DNA from: Candidatus Binataceae bacterium
GTDB lineage: Bacteria > Desulfobacterota > Binatia > Binatales > Binataceae
Direction of reading: 5' to 3'
DNA: 64,000 nt
Assembly: GCA_035650475.1 (NCBI GenBank)
Contig: DASRHP010000012.1
Location: 918,059-982,058 of the forward strand
The notes below the pieces were generated by a model. That model made no database searches and was not told where the DNA came from. It was given only the letters and a program-made list of their open reading frames with translations. Shown in pieces: positions 46,093 to 55,812 of the stretch (the first letter of the stretch is position 1; each line of letters begins with the position of its first letter). A program made the translations under genes and the position numbers.

Positions 46093-47787
46093 ATGGCCAC
46101 AGTCGACGGCGGTGAACTGGTAGCCCGCGTGATGCGGGAAAACAAGACGCGATACTGCTTCGCGATCAATGGCGGACATCTGTTCCCCATCCTGGCCCAG
46201 CTTCGCAGTCACGAAATCAAGCTCATCCACATGCGTCACGAGCAGGCGACCGCCTACGCTGCCGACGGCTGGGCCCGGATGACCGGCGAGCCCGGCGTAT
46301 GCATGGTCACCGCCGGATGCGGCCTGACCAACGCGGTCACCGGACTGTGCCTGGCGGCCATGACCCAGAGCGCGGTGGTCTGCATCTCTGGCCAGCATCC
46401 CAACACCGAGGATCACCAGGGCTCCTTCCAGGAGGCCTACGGCTCCGAGGTGGTGCGCAGCTTCGCCAAGTACACCAAGCGCGTGACCGACTTCAGCACC
46501 ATCGAGTTCGACATGCGCCTGGCCTTCCGCGAGGCGATCACGCCGCCGCAGGGCGTCGCCCTGGTCGAGATTCCGCAGAACATCCTTTATCACCACGCGC
46601 GCGAGGGCGAGGCGCAGATTCCGGGCGGGATGCGCTTTACGACCGACGACCTGCGCGCGGCGGGCGACCCGGCCAAGATCGATCGCGCGCTGGAGCTGCT
46701 GCACGCGGCCGAGCGCCCGCTCATCGCGGGCGGCGACGGCCTGTTCTGGTCGCAGGCCGCGCCGGAGCTGCGCGAGTTCGTCGAACTGACCTCGATTCCG
46801 GTCTACGCGCGGCGCGCCGGCCAGGGCTCGGTCTCCGAGGAGCATCCGCTGGCCGTCCGCGGCGCGTTCAAGAAGCCGTTCACGGGCCGCGCCGACGTCG
46901 TCCTCACCCTCGGCTTCCGTTTCTGGAGCGGCGAGCACTTCGGCCGCCCCAAGACCTGGAACGACAAGGCCAAGTACATCCAGGTCGATCCTACCGCCAG
47001 CCGGATCGGCTGGCAGGTGCCGGCCGAGGTGCCGATCGTCGGCGATCCCAAGCTGGTCCTGCGCCAGATGATCAACCGGCTCAAGGAGCTCAAGCTCGAT
47101 TTCTCAAAGAACCGCAATTCGCAGTGGCTCAAGGAGCTCGCCGAAGTACGCGCCAACTTCGAGCGCCAGGTCGCCGACAACGCAAAGAAGTTCCATACCA
47201 ACCGCCCGATTCATCCGGCGCGCCTGAGCCGCGACCTGGTTTCCGTACTCGACAAGAACGCGACCGTCGTGATCGACAGCTTCACCTTGTCCGGCTGGAT
47301 GAGCCAGAACATGATCTGCCGCTTTCCCGGCCAGATCATCGACGCCGGTCCATTGGCGCCGGTCGGCCACGGCTTCGGGATGGGGATTGGGGTGCAGCTC
47401 GCGCGGCCCGGCGCGCAGGTCGTTCTGGTCATGGGCGACGGCGGACTCGGCATCGGCGGCTTCGACATGGAGACTGCCGCGCGCTACAAGCTGCCGATCG
47501 TCTGCTTGCTGTGGAACAACAGCTCGTGGGGACCGAGTTTCGAGTCGATGCCGTTGCTGAAGGACCGCACCGATCCGTTCAACATGCTCCAGGACATCCG
47601 CTACGACAAGATTTTCAGCGAGATGGGATGCCACGGCGAGAACGTCACCGAGCCCGAGCAGATAATCCCGGCGCTCGAACGCGCTTTTAAGTCGGGCAAG
47701 CCGGCGCTGGTCAACGTGATTGGCGACAAGACGGTCGGCCATCCGACCCTGGGCGGCAACCTGCTCGGCTCGACCGGATCGAACTAG
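46093..47787 (+). CDS. Thiamine pyrophosphate-dependent enzyme (acetolactate synthase-like)
   Basis: This 564-residue protein has the three-domain POX/AHAS layout. The catalytic Glu is in M-R-H-E-Q-A-T-A-Y-A-A-D-G, and the TPP-magnesium motif runs from G-D-G-G-L-G to L-W-N-N. The middle domain includes D-P-T-A. It resembles acetolactate synthase, oxalyl-CoA decarboxylase and 2-hydroxyacyl-CoA lyase alike; no regulatory ilvH subunit is adjacent, so a branched-chain role is unlikely. A GGAGG site precedes the ATG and a clear terminator follows, so it is transcribed alone. Confidence 0.88.
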   Translation: MATVDGGELVARVMRENKTRYCFAINGGHLFPILAQLRSHEIKLIHMRHEQATAYAADGWARMTGEPGVCMVTAGCGLTNAVTGLCLAAMTQSAVVCISGQHPNTEDHQGSFQEAYGSEVVRSFAKYTKRVTDFSTIEFDMRLAFREAITPPQGVALVEIPQNILYHHAREGEAQIPGGMRFTTDDLRAAGDPAKIDRALELLHAAERPLIAGGDGLFWSQAAPELREFVELTSIPVYARRAGQGSVSEEHPLAVRGAFKKPFTGRADVVLTLGFRFWSGEHFGRPKTWNDKAKYIQVDPTASRIGWQVPAEVPIVGDPKLVLRQMINRLKELKLDFSKNRNSQWLKELAEVRANFERQVADNAKKFHTNRPIHPARLSRDLVSVLDKNATVVIDSFTLSGWMSQNMICRFPGQIIDAGPLAPVGHGFGMGIGVQLARPGAQVVLVMGDGGLGIGGFDMETAARYKLPIVCLLWNNSSWGPSFESMPLLKDRTDPFNMLQDIRYDKIFSEMGCHGENVTEPEQIIPALERAFKSGKPALVNVIGDKTVGHPTLGGNLLGSTGSN

Positions 47788-47835
47788 AGTCGGCACGTCG
47801 CCTGGCTCGTGTCCGCGGCGCAGCAAAGAGCAGCC

Positions 47836-47877
47836 CACGGGCGGCGGGAGGTGAGCCCCGCCGCCCGTGCAATTTTT
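47836..47877 (+). terminator. Rho-independent terminator after the TPP enzyme
   Basis: A 13-pair perfect stem (CACGGGCGGCGGG and complement, eight-base loop) is followed by CAATTTTT. It lies 49 bases past the stop. Confidence 0.9.
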
Positions 47878-47956
47878 GGATGCGCCGCGACCGCTGCTGT
47901 GCCGTGGTCGTAACTCCGGCTGGCGCGGCGCTCCGAACCGTGTAAGCTATAACGCC

Positions 47957-48556
47957 ATGGTCCTCGGATCCTTGCGCGCGCCGACGCGCCTGGCGGGCGC
48001 GGCAGCAATGCTGCTGGTGTTGGCGCTGGTTTCCGCCGGATGCAAGGCGGCCAAGCAACAGGTCGCGGCGACACCGAAGAGCTGCCCCGACGGCGCCGAG
48101 CTCAAGGGCGCGCCGCCGCCGGAGGGCACCGAGATCTGGTGTGAAAAAGAGGTCGGTGGCGTGCCGGTAAAGGACGGCGTCTTCGTCACGTATAACCTCA
48201 ACGGCGACCGGATGCTCGAAGGTTACTATCACGACGGCAAACAGACCGGCGAGTGGACCATGTGGTACAACAACGGCCAGCGTGCGTCGGTCGATCACTA
48301 CAAGGACGGCGTCCAGGACGGCGAGCACATCAGCTGGTACGCCAACGGGGCCAAGGCGATCGAGGGCAATTACCGCGGCGGCAAGCGCGAGGGCGTGTGG
48401 CACCGATGGGATGCCAACGGCCTGCGCATGTGGACCGACGTCTATCAGGATGACTTGAAGGTCTCGACCACCACCTCGACCGGACCTGGGGCCGGCACAG
48501 GTGGCAGTGCACCTGCCGGCGCAGCCGCGGGCAACGACGCCGCAACCAGCAAGTAG
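47957..48556 (+). CDS. MORN-repeat (YwqK-like) lipoprotein
   Basis: This 199-residue protein has a lipoprotein signal (L-V-S-A-G-C). The mature part carries four MORN-like units such as G-Y-Y-H-D-G-K-Q-T-G-E-W, W-Y-N-N-G-Q and W-Y-A-N-G-A-K, spaced about 23 residues apart. The C-terminal 35 residues are Gly/Ala/Thr-rich. Such proteins are envelope lipoproteins of unknown function; some relate to the YwqK antitoxin family by fold only. The ATG at 47957 is chosen because it begins the signal peptide. Confidence 0.83.
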   Translation: MVLGSLRAPTRLAGAAAMLLVLALVSAGCKAAKQQVAATPKSCPDGAELKGAPPPEGTEIWCEKEVGGVPVKDGVFVTYNLNGDRMLEGYYHDGKQTGEWTMWYNNGQRASVDHYKDGVQDGEHISWYANGAKAIEGNYRGGKREGVWHRWDANGLRMWTDVYQDDLKVSTTTSTGPGAGTGGSAPAGAAAGNDAATSK

Positions 48557-48596
48557 CGGCGCGCCTGCGCCGTCGATATTGATTTCGCCGCGCGCC

Positions 48597-50171
48597 TCAT
48601 TCCATCGCGGACGCGGGCGCTTCGATCGCGGTTAGCGGGATGCCGTCGGCCGCCAGCGCGACCGTGTAGTACGCCTCGGGCGCGCCCCATACCAGCGCCG
48701 CCGCTGCGCGATTACCCACGCCGAGCGGGCGGGCGAAAATCTGCTCGATGTTCGCGTTGATCCGCAGCGCATTGGGCGCCAGCGGCGCGTCGAGCGCTCC
48801 ATTGCGGATGAGATAGGAATCGCCGCTTACGGTGCAGGTGAAGTCGCCCGCGCGTTGGCCGTTTATCGGGTAGGTGTACCAGACCCGACCGACGTAGATC
48901 CCCTCGCCTACTGCGCGAATCAGCTCGCGCTCGCTCACACCTCCGCGCGTCCGCATGATGACGTTGGTCGCAGTCGAAGCCGGATGGGAGTCGTAGCGGC
49001 GCACCGCGCTGTCGCCGAGGCGGTAGCCGCTGTGGGGCGCGAACCGGATCGTGTCGCCCGCCAGCGGACCGAGTTTCTCGCCGCGATGCTCGTCGGTGGA
49101 GAGCCGATGGCTGTCGTAGAAATTGGAAAGTAGCCCTACCAGCCGGCCGTCGCGGACCAGAGGCGTGCGCATTGCCGCCAGCCCCTCGCAGGTGAGCCGT
49201 CTGCGGATCGCGCCCCGCGGTGCTGCGGGGTCATCGTACAGGCTGATCCGCGAATCCATCACCTGCGCGCCGAAACGTCCGTGGTACGCGCTGTTGGCGG
49301 CGTGAAAGGAACCTGTCGTCAGCGACGGCACCACCATGTAGTTCAGAAGCTCGGCCACCGGCTGCGGACCGAGCACGACGCGATAAACGCCGCCTGGCGG
49401 ACGCTCGCCGCTGCCCAGCGCGAGCGCCCGCATCACGGCGTCGCGTCCCGCGCGCGCCACCGCTCGTGCCAACTCGGCCGGGGTCGCGCCAATGGCCGAC
49501 GCAGTGCCCTTGGCGCCCAGCGATTCGATCAGCGCCGTGACCATGCATGTGAAATGCGCGCCGGTTTCGAGCCGCACGCCGTCGAAGTTCGAGCTGACGA
49601 GCGCCATCCGATCGCGCATCAACGAAACGTCGCCGCCCAGGACCAGCCCGGGCGAGACGCTGCGCGCGGCGCGATGCGACCTGAACGCCTTCAGAGCGCC
49701 GCCGATTATCTGCCACGCTCCTTCGACCAGCGGCGCGTCGCCGGCGCGCGCAAGGCCGCGGCGCTCGGCATCGGCGCCGCCGCTGCCGGGGCGCGCCGCG
49801 CGCAGCGCCCTGTCCGGAGTGAGCGCCTGTGCGGCTGCGGGTAATCCGGGGAAGTACGGGTCCACCACCACTGCGCGGCGCGCGCGCGCAAGCGCCGCGC
49901 GCAGCGCTTCGACGCTGAAGTCGCCCGCCTCGGCCGCCATCCCGGTCTCCCGCCCATCGCGGCGCATCACAATCCTGAGCGCGAAGCCGTCGGCCGCATG
50001 CGTCTTCGCCTCCTCGACGCCACGGCACGGGATGTCGGAGGTGTAGGCAAGACGGGCCACGCGATGCTCGCCGCTTGCGCAATAGACCTCGAACTGTCCG
50101 AGATCTTTCTCGCGCGCAAGCAGCGCGCGCGCCGCGCGGGCAAAGCCGGTGAGTTCCGAAGCCGAGCGCAT
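48597..50171 (-). CDS. tldE: TldE/PmbA-family subunit of the TldDE protease
   Basis: This 524-residue protein belongs to the TldD/PmbA fold and is longer than the usual 450 residues. It lacks the HExxxH motif, as the non-catalytic TldE subunit does, and has the typical C-terminal core (V-V-P-S-L-T-T-G, G-G-V-S-E-R-E-L, G-D-F-T-C-T-V-S-G). TldE pairs with TldD to degrade unfolded peptides and to mature some ribosomal peptides. It starts eight bases after tldD; longer starts overlap tldD. It is the last gene of the zinc-transport run. Confidence 0.88.
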   Translation of the reverse strand: MRSASELTGFARAARALLAREKDLGQFEVYCASGEHRVARLAYTSDIPCRGVEEAKTHAADGFALRIVMRRDGRETGMAAEAGDFSVEALRAALARARRAVVVDPYFPGLPAAAQALTPDRALRAARPGSGGADAERRGLARAGDAPLVEGAWQIIGGALKAFRSHRAARSVSPGLVLGGDVSLMRDRMALVSSNFDGVRLETGAHFTCMVTALIESLGAKGTASAIGATPAELARAVARAGRDAVMRALALGSGERPPGGVYRVVLGPQPVAELLNYMVVPSLTTGSFHAANSAYHGRFGAQVMDSRISLYDDPAAPRGAIRRRLTCEGLAAMRTPLVRDGRLVGLLSNFYDSHRLSTDEHRGEKLGPLAGDTIRFAPHSGYRLGDSAVRRYDSHPASTATNVIMRTRGGVSERELIRAVGEGIYVGRVWYTYPINGQRAGDFTCTVSGDSYLIRNGALDAPLAPNALRINANIEQIFARPLGVGNRAAAALVWGAPEAYYTVALAADGIPLTAIEAPASAME

Positions 50172-50179
50172 CGCGCGCC

Positions 50180-51757
50180 TTACCGTCCGCCCAGCCGCGC
50201 GCGCGAGCGCAGCGTCGGCCCGCCGTTCGACATCCGCTTGACCTGCATCGGCTGGCCCTTGCCGCAATTGGGAATCGCGATCAGCCGCAGGTCGTTGCCG
50301 ACGGCATCAATATCGAGGAAGAACCGCCGCGAGTCGGCGATCACGCTGCCCGCGCGGTAGAGCCGCCCCAGCCGGCCGCGCTCGATCTCGTACACGCGGC
50401 GGGCCGAGATGCGGAAATTCTCGCGCGACTCGGCGATCGACGGAATCGCGCTGCCGCAGATGTAGTAGCCGCGTTCGACCTCGGCGATCATCGACTGCGG
50501 GTCGCTCTCGCCCGGCATCACGAACGTGTTCGACATCCGTATTAGCGGGACATAGAAGACTTCACTCGCGCGCGCGGCGCCGTTGGGCTCCACCCCGAGC
50601 ACGGCGGCGGTGTCGCGCGAATTGAGAAAGCCGCTGAACACCCCGTTCTCGATATGCATCACGCGCCCCCCGGGCGTGCCCTCGTGGTCGTAACGGTAAT
50701 GGCCGTAGCCGCCGAGCGTCGGATCCGAGCACGCGTTGAGCAGCGGCGAGCCGACGCGCCGGCCGATCTCGTTGTCCACCAGCGAGCGCAGAAACCAGCT
50801 CCGCCCAGCATACGCCGCCTCCATCTTGAGCGCGCGGTCGGCCTCGCTCGGATGGCCGATAATCTCGTGGGCGAGCAGCGCGTTGAAGTGCGGGTCGGTG
50901 ACCACTGTGACCTCGGTCTCGGGCGGCTTGAGTGCGGGCGCCGCGGCGAGCTCGCGCGCCTCGCGGCCGATCTCCAGCGCGAACGCGACGAGGTCGGGGT
51001 TGGGCATCAGTTCGTCGCGCCAGGGTTCGAGCAGACACTCGAGGCCGCGCTGCTGGCCGATCGTGTCGTAGGTTTCCTGATGGCCGTCGGCGCTCTGCGC
51101 GACGACATAGCAATCGCCCTGCGAAAACGCGAAGCCCTGGGTTATCACCGAACCGGAGCTGTTCACAAACAGCTCCTCACGCAGCTCGCTCAGTGCGGCG
51201 ATAACGTTGAAGGCGATCTCCGGGCCGAGCGCGGCGACCTGGGCCGATGCCTCGCGGGTCAGGCCCTTGAGCGCGGCGGAATCCAGCGTGCGCGGGTCAC
51301 GTCGGAAGACGGCCGCGACCTCGTCTTGCACCGCCGCTGGCGGTTCGAATCCGGCCGCGGCCATGCTCTGCGCGCGCGCGCCCAACTCGCGGATTAACGC
51401 GGCCTTTGCGCGGGCCCCAAGCCGCGCGCGCCCGTACGCCTCCTCAAGCGCCGCGCGTATCGTGCCTATCAGCTTGCCCGGCGCGAGCGCGAGCCGGCCG
51501 AGCTCGACCCCGGCCTGGCCGACGCCGACCGCTCCGCCGCGCCCGCCCACGCGCACGCTGAGTCCCACGCCGGCGCTCTCACCCTCCTGCGCCGAGCGCG
51601 GCTCGCCGTCGGCGGCCGAACTCGACCGGCTGAACATCGCCTCGAACCGCAGATCGGCATAAAGCGCATCGCGCCGCGTGCGGACGAAACGCGCGAGCAA
51701 TATCGGCCCTTCTTTCTTGAGCAGCTCGACCGCGTCGAACGCGTCCCTGGATCCCAT
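50180..51757 (-). CDS. tldD: TldD metallopeptidase subunit
   Basis: This 525-residue protein has the zinc-binding H-E-I-I-G-H-P-S-E motif (TldD-type HExxxH) and the downstream G-Y-G-H-Y-R-Y-D-H-E-G-T-P segment with the third-ligand region. With TldE it forms a barrel-like heterodimer that hydrolyses small peptides. The ATG at 51757 is five bases after the znuB stop, so translation is coupled; an upstream in-frame extension is shadow sequence over the transporter genes. Linkage of this zinc enzyme to a zinc importer is unusual. Confidence 0.92.
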   Translation of the reverse strand: MGSRDAFDAVELLKKEGPILLARFVRTRRDALYADLRFEAMFSRSSSAADGEPRSAQEGESAGVGLSVRVGGRGGAVGVGQAGVELGRLALAPGKLIGTIRAALEEAYGRARLGARAKAALIRELGARAQSMAAAGFEPPAAVQDEVAAVFRRDPRTLDSAALKGLTREASAQVAALGPEIAFNVIAALSELREELFVNSSGSVITQGFAFSQGDCYVVAQSADGHQETYDTIGQQRGLECLLEPWRDELMPNPDLVAFALEIGREARELAAAPALKPPETEVTVVTDPHFNALLAHEIIGHPSEADRALKMEAAYAGRSWFLRSLVDNEIGRRVGSPLLNACSDPTLGGYGHYRYDHEGTPGGRVMHIENGVFSGFLNSRDTAAVLGVEPNGAARASEVFYVPLIRMSNTFVMPGESDPQSMIAEVERGYYICGSAIPSIAESRENFRISARRVYEIERGRLGRLYRAGSVIADSRRFFLDIDAVGNDLRLIAIPNCGKGQPMQVKRMSNGGPTLRSRARLGGR

Positions 51758-51762
51758 CGCGA

Positions 51763-52566
51763 TTACTCGCCCCGGATTGCGGACCAAATGTAGCTGAGTC
51801 CGAAAGCGGCGGCGAGGAGCGCAACGATGCTTGGCCCGGTGGGAAGGTCGAGCCAGTAGGAGCCGGCGATGCCGGTCACCGTGCACACCAGGCCAAGCGC
51901 GGTCGCCAGGCTGAAGGCGGCGGCAAGGCTTCCGACCAGGCACAACGCGGCGGCGCCCGGCGCAACCAGGAGCGTGAACGTCAGCAGTGCGCCCACGCCG
52001 CGTATCGCGATCGCCACTGCGACGCCGAGGGCGACGTAGAAAATCGTGTTCCACAGATCGACCCGGATCCCTAGCGCGCGCGCCATGTCCGGGTCGTAGG
52101 CCGTGATCAGGAATTCCTTGTAGGCAAGATACTGGATCGCGAGCACCACGCCGAAAGCGATTACCATCGCCCACAGCAGCGGCAGGGGCACGGTGAGAAT
52201 ATTGCCGAAGAGCACGTTGAGGATGTTGCCCTCGCCGCGCGGCGACCTTGCGATCAGCAGCACGGCGGCCGCCGCGCCACCCGCATACAGCATCCCGATC
52301 AGCGCCTCCAGCGGAAGCCGCAGCTTGTCGGCCGCGCGCGAGAAGGCGAGGAAGGTGATTATGGTCAGCGCGATCGCGACCGCGAACGGTTCGACATTGA
52401 CCAGGATCGCCAACGCCACGCCAGCCGAGGAAATCTCGGCCACCGCCGCGCCGACGAAGACGATTCGCCGCAGCACGACATAGACGCTGAGCGGCGCGAG
52501 TCCGAGCGCGACCAGCACGCCCGCAATCAGCACGTGGCGCATGAAGGGGACGCCAAGCAGGCCCAT
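51763..52566 (-). CDS. znuB: Metal ABC transporter permease
   Basis: This ABC-3 type inner-membrane permease of 267 residues has eight hydrophobic segments and the family stretch A-L-G-I-R-V-D-L-W near the cytoplasmic loop. It forms the channel of the importer. Its ATG shares a base with the znuC stop (TGATG), so the two are tightly coupled. Length and order (binding protein, ATPase, permease) are standard for Zn/Mn uptake systems. Confidence 0.93.
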   Translation of the reverse strand: MGLLGVPFMRHVLIAGVLVALGLAPLSVYVVLRRIVFVGAAVAEISSAGVALAILVNVEPFAVAIALTIITFLAFSRAADKLRLPLEALIGMLYAGGAAAAVLLIARSPRGEGNILNVLFGNILTVPLPLLWAMVIAFGVVLAIQYLAYKEFLITAYDPDMARALGIRVDLWNTIFYVALGVAVAIAIRGVGALLTFTLLVAPGAAALCLVGSLAAAFSLATALGLVCTVTGIAGSYWLDLPTGPSIVALLAAAFGLSYIWSAIRGE

Positions 52567-53285
52567 CAGACGCCCTCCTCGCTGTAGGCGCGCGCGAGGT
52601 TCGCCGGCGCAAGCATCTCGTCCTTGGCGCCGATGAGCAGGCTGCCGTCGGCGGTTATCAGCGCGACGCGGCGGGCGAAGTTTTCGATCGCGCTCAGCAG
52701 ATGAGTAACGAAGACGACAGTGGTCGCGCCGGTGCGCTGCAAGTCGAGCAGCAGCTCCATGATCGCCCGCTCGGCCCGGATATCCATCCCGTTGGTCGGC
52801 TCGTCGAGCAGCAGCGCGTCGGGCTCGCCGGCCAGGGCGCGCGCGATCAGCACGCGCTGCTGCTGGCCGCCGGAAAGCGAGCGGTAGGGGCTGTGTGCGT
52901 GGCGTCCCATCCCGACCCGCCCAAGACATCCGTGCGCGATTTCAACGTCGCCCGCCCTCGCCCGCCGCATCGCGCCCAGCATTCCGAACCGCCCCATCAC
53001 CGCGACTTCGAGCGCGGAGAGCGGAAAGTGCGGATCCAGCCGCTCGCGCTGCGGCACGTAGCCAAGCCGCGGGAGAGCGCCGTTTCGCGCGACCCATTCG
53101 ATCGTCCCCTGCCGCGGCGCGAGCAAACCGAGCATCGCGCGCAGGAGCGTGGTCTTGCCCGAGCCGTTCGGACCCATCACGCCAAGGAAGTCGCCGCGCG
53201 CTATCGTGAAGTCCAGCCGGCTGAGCACCGTGCGCGCGCCGTAGCCCAGCGCAACCCCCCGCACGCGCACTAGGTCATCCGGCAT
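52566..53285 (-). CDS. znuC: Metal ABC transporter ATP-binding protein
   Basis: This 239-residue ATPase has Walker A G-P-N-G-S-G-K-T-T, signature L-S-G-G-Q-Q-Q-R-V, Walker B L-L-L-D-E-P-T-N and the switch His in V-F-V-T-H. It powers metal import through ZnuB. Its start overlaps the znuA end by 11 bases. Confidence 0.94.
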   Translation of the reverse strand: MPDDLVRVRGVALGYGARTVLSRLDFTIARGDFLGVMGPNGSGKTTLLRAMLGLLAPRQGTIEWVARNGALPRLGYVPQRERLDPHFPLSALEVAVMGRFGMLGAMRRARAGDVEIAHGCLGRVGMGRHAHSPYRSLSGGQQQRVLIARALAGEPDALLLDEPTNGMDIRAERAIMELLLDLQRTGATTVVFVTHLLSAIENFARRVALITADGSLLIGAKDEMLAPANLARAYSEEGV

Positions 53286-54216
53286 GGCTCTTCCTCAGCG
53301 CGGCGACGAACTGGCCGACGATGTAATCGATCATCGAGATATAGTCCTTCTGCTCGGGCGTTCCGCCGACGTCGATCGGCAGATCGAGATACGGCACGCC
53401 GACCTGGCCGGCGACCAGTTTGGCGATCGACACGTCGTAGTACGGTTCCGTAATGATCAGGCGTACACCGTCGCGCTTGCAGATGTTGATGACCTCCTCG
53501 ACCCGCCGCGGCGAAGGCACGAACCCCGGCTTGCTCTCGATCGTGGTCGGAATCACGAGCCCGAAGGCACGCGCGAAGTAATCCCACGACTCATGGTAGG
53601 GCACGAATTTGACCCCGGCGTACGGCGCCATCTCGGTGCGCCATTTGGCCTCGGCCGCGCTCAGCCGGTGCTCGAAGGCGGCCAGATTGGCCGCGAAGTA
53701 TTGCTTGTCGGCGGGGTCGCTGTACGCGAGCGCGTTGAAGATGTTGCGCGCCATGATGCGGCCGTCCTCGGGGTCGAGCTGGTAGTGGGGATTGCCGTAG
53801 GGATGGATGTCGCCGAAGCTGTAATCGACCCGTCCCTGGGGAACGTCGAGCAGCGGGATCTGATAGGAAACCTGCGCCTTGACGAGGCTTGAATTGTTGG
53901 CCTCGTTGACGAGGTCGCGCGCCCATTCCTCCAATCCGAGCCCCACCTGGATGAACAGCCGCGCGCGATGGATCTTGAACAGGTCGCTCGGCCGCGGCGA
54001 ATAGAGATCGGCGTTGAAGCCAGGCGGCACCAGCGCCGCAACTTCCACCTTGTCGCCGCCCACGGCCGACGCAAGCGCGGCGAGGTCGGTAGTGGTAGTG
54101 ACGACGCGCAGCGGCGCCGCGCACAGCGGCCGCGGCGCAGCGAGCGTAATCCCCACCGCAAGCGCCGCGACCGCGAGCGTCGCAGGGATAAATCGGTTTA
54201 CCGGTATGAATCGCAT
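53275..54216 (-). CDS. znuA: Periplasmic metal-binding protein of the ABC importer
   Basis: This cluster A-I binding protein has 313 residues and a signal peptide (cleavage near L-C-A-A-P). Of the usual ligands, His is present in G-N-P-H-Y and in Y-H-E-S-W, and a C-terminal Asp candidate lies in L-D-L-P-I-D. The first ligand is changed: the H-x-Y-x-P-x-P-S-D motif reads D-L-Y-S-P-R-P-S-D. No His-rich loop is present. Zn or Mn are both possible. The ATG at 54216 is preferred to a GTG one codon earlier. Confidence 0.92.
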   Translation of the reverse strand: MRFIPVNRFIPATLAVAALAVGITLAAPRPLCAAPLRVVTTTTDLAALASAVGGDKVEVAALVPPGFNADLYSPRPSDLFKIHRARLFIQVGLGLEEWARDLVNEANNSSLVKAQVSYQIPLLDVPQGRVDYSFGDIHPYGNPHYQLDPEDGRIMARNIFNALAYSDPADKQYFAANLAAFEHRLSAAEAKWRTEMAPYAGVKFVPYHESWDYFARAFGLVIPTTIESKPGFVPSPRRVEEVINICKRDGVRLIITEPYYDVSIAKLVAGQVGVPYLDLPIDVGGTPEQKDYISMIDYIVGQFVAALRKSHAG

Positions 54217-54222
54217 CACAAC

Positions 54223-55692
54223 TTAATCCAGCGGTTTGAGGTTGCCCAGCGAAAAGGTTGCCTGGAGATAGACGAAGTCGGCGGCGCGCATCGGCCCGCT
54301 CGCTGTCGCGTGCGTGTACTGCATCCGCAGCCGTGTGTTGTCGGATACGAAGTAGGTGAAAAGGGGCGAGGCCGCGAACTGAGTGCCGCGCGCCACCCCC
54401 GGCACGTCCCACATGTCGAGCAGCAGCGCCGCGTGATAGCGCAGCCAGAAGTTGTAATCGAGCAACGTGTACACGCCGCGCTTGATCCCGTGGTCGCCGA
54501 CGTTGGCCCGCTCGGCCAGCAGTCCCTCGGCGCTCCAGGTCCAGATGTGGCGTTGGTCGGGCGCGTACTGGATTTGCAAAAACGGGTCTTCCAGATAACT
54601 CTGTCCGCCGCTGCCCGCGCCCGGCCCGCCGGCCATGCTGAAACCCGCGAGCATCGAGCCCGACGTGAACAGCTCGCGCGAGTACATCAGGCTGCCGATA
54701 TAGGCGAAGTCGAACGTGTTGCCGTTGCGATGGTCGAAGGCGAGCGTGTTCTGCCCGCTGATGACATTGAGGTCCGCCTTGAGGTCGAGCTCCCACGGAT
54801 TGGGCACATAGGCGCTCAGGTTGACGCCCGGATTGATGAAGCCGTCGGGGCCGATGTACTGCGCGAGCGCGTCGGGCCGATTCACCACCGGGAGCTGGAA
54901 CGTGTCGAGCCCGTTGAGCAGGCCGAAGGTGGAGCGGTACTGGCCAATACGCAGATTGAGGCCCCAAGGCAATTTGTGGAAAACGAGAAAGGCCTCCTCG
55001 ATATCGAATGGTCCGTCGTTGGGTTTGTCGATCGAGATTTGCGCGTTCGTGTAGGGGTCGATCGGCGAAAAGAAGATGAGCTGGGTATCGCGCGGGACAA
55101 ACTGATCGTTGGCCGGGTTGTAGCGCGGGTCGCCACGATGGAGGTCGCTCTGCTGAAACGTGATATCGCCGACGCCGCCGATATCAGGGATGAAGACCTT
55201 GGGCACGCCCTGCACGCTGGGGATGATCACGCCCTGCCCCTGTGGTGCGCCTCCCATGCCGAATCCCGGTTGGCGCGCAGTTGGGCCCGATAGCTCGCCC
55301 GGCATCAGCGACTTCAGCGCTCCGGCGGGCGTGACCCCAGTGCCCGCCGGCGTCACTCCGGGCGGCGGCGCCGGCAGGCCGCTCTCGGCGGCCTGTGCCG
55401 GCGCCGCGCCGCGGGCCGCCGTCGGCGCCGCGCCCGAGGGCGCCGCGCCGGCAGCGGACGGCTGGGTGCTCGGCGGCGCGGCCTTCAGCCGCGCCGTCAG
55501 GGCATCGAGCCGCTCTTGCAGCGCGCCCAGTTGCGCGCGCATCGCGCGCACTTCGGCGCGCAGCTCGCTAACTTCCCTGTCGCGGGCGGCCGCCGATTCG
55601 TCGGCGGCCGCCGCGACCGCCGGCAGCGCAGCCACCGCGGCCGTCGCCGCGCACCACACCGCCAGCAAGGCGATACCCATCCGCGTCGCCAT
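54223..55692 (-). CDS. Coiled-coil outer-membrane porin of the metal-uptake operon
   Basis: This 489-residue protein has a signal peptide, a coiled coil (about 36-75; V-S-E-L-R-A-E-V-R-A-M-R), an Ala/Pro/Gly linker, and a barrel domain with alternating aromatic strands (about 160-489). The design resembles wall-anchored porins of the OprP/OprO or zinc-regulated type. Its stop is six bases before the znuA start, so it is very likely the outer-membrane entry for the same metal. No TonB box is seen. Confidence 0.85.
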   Translation of the reverse strand: MATRMGIALLAVWCAATAAVAALPAVAAAADESAAARDREVSELRAEVRAMRAQLGALQERLDALTARLKAAPPSTQPSAAGAAPSGAAPTAARGAAPAQAAESGLPAPPPGVTPAGTGVTPAGALKSLMPGELSGPTARQPGFGMGGAPQGQGVIIPSVQGVPKVFIPDIGGVGDITFQQSDLHRGDPRYNPANDQFVPRDTQLIFFSPIDPYTNAQISIDKPNDGPFDIEEAFLVFHKLPWGLNLRIGQYRSTFGLLNGLDTFQLPVVNRPDALAQYIGPDGFINPGVNLSAYVPNPWELDLKADLNVISGQNTLAFDHRNGNTFDFAYIGSLMYSRELFTSGSMLAGFSMAGGPGAGSGGQSYLEDPFLQIQYAPDQRHIWTWSAEGLLAERANVGDHGIKRGVYTLLDYNFWLRYHAALLLDMWDVPGVARGTQFAASPLFTYFVSDNTRLRMQYTHATASGPMRAADFVYLQATFSLGNLKPLD

Positions 55693-55812
55693 ACGTTCTC
55701 ACTCCGCAACGGGTTATGTATCGCCGCCCGCCTTCCTCGCTGGGGCGAGCGTCGATTCCGCGCTCAGCCCGGGCCGAGCGCAGCTCACAAATTGAGAATC
55801 AGCGCGAAAGCG

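Noticed and set aside
55693-55812. Zur box upstream of the porin gene
   Set aside because: No convincing palindrome of the Zur type was found in the spacer, so zinc control is only inferred from function.
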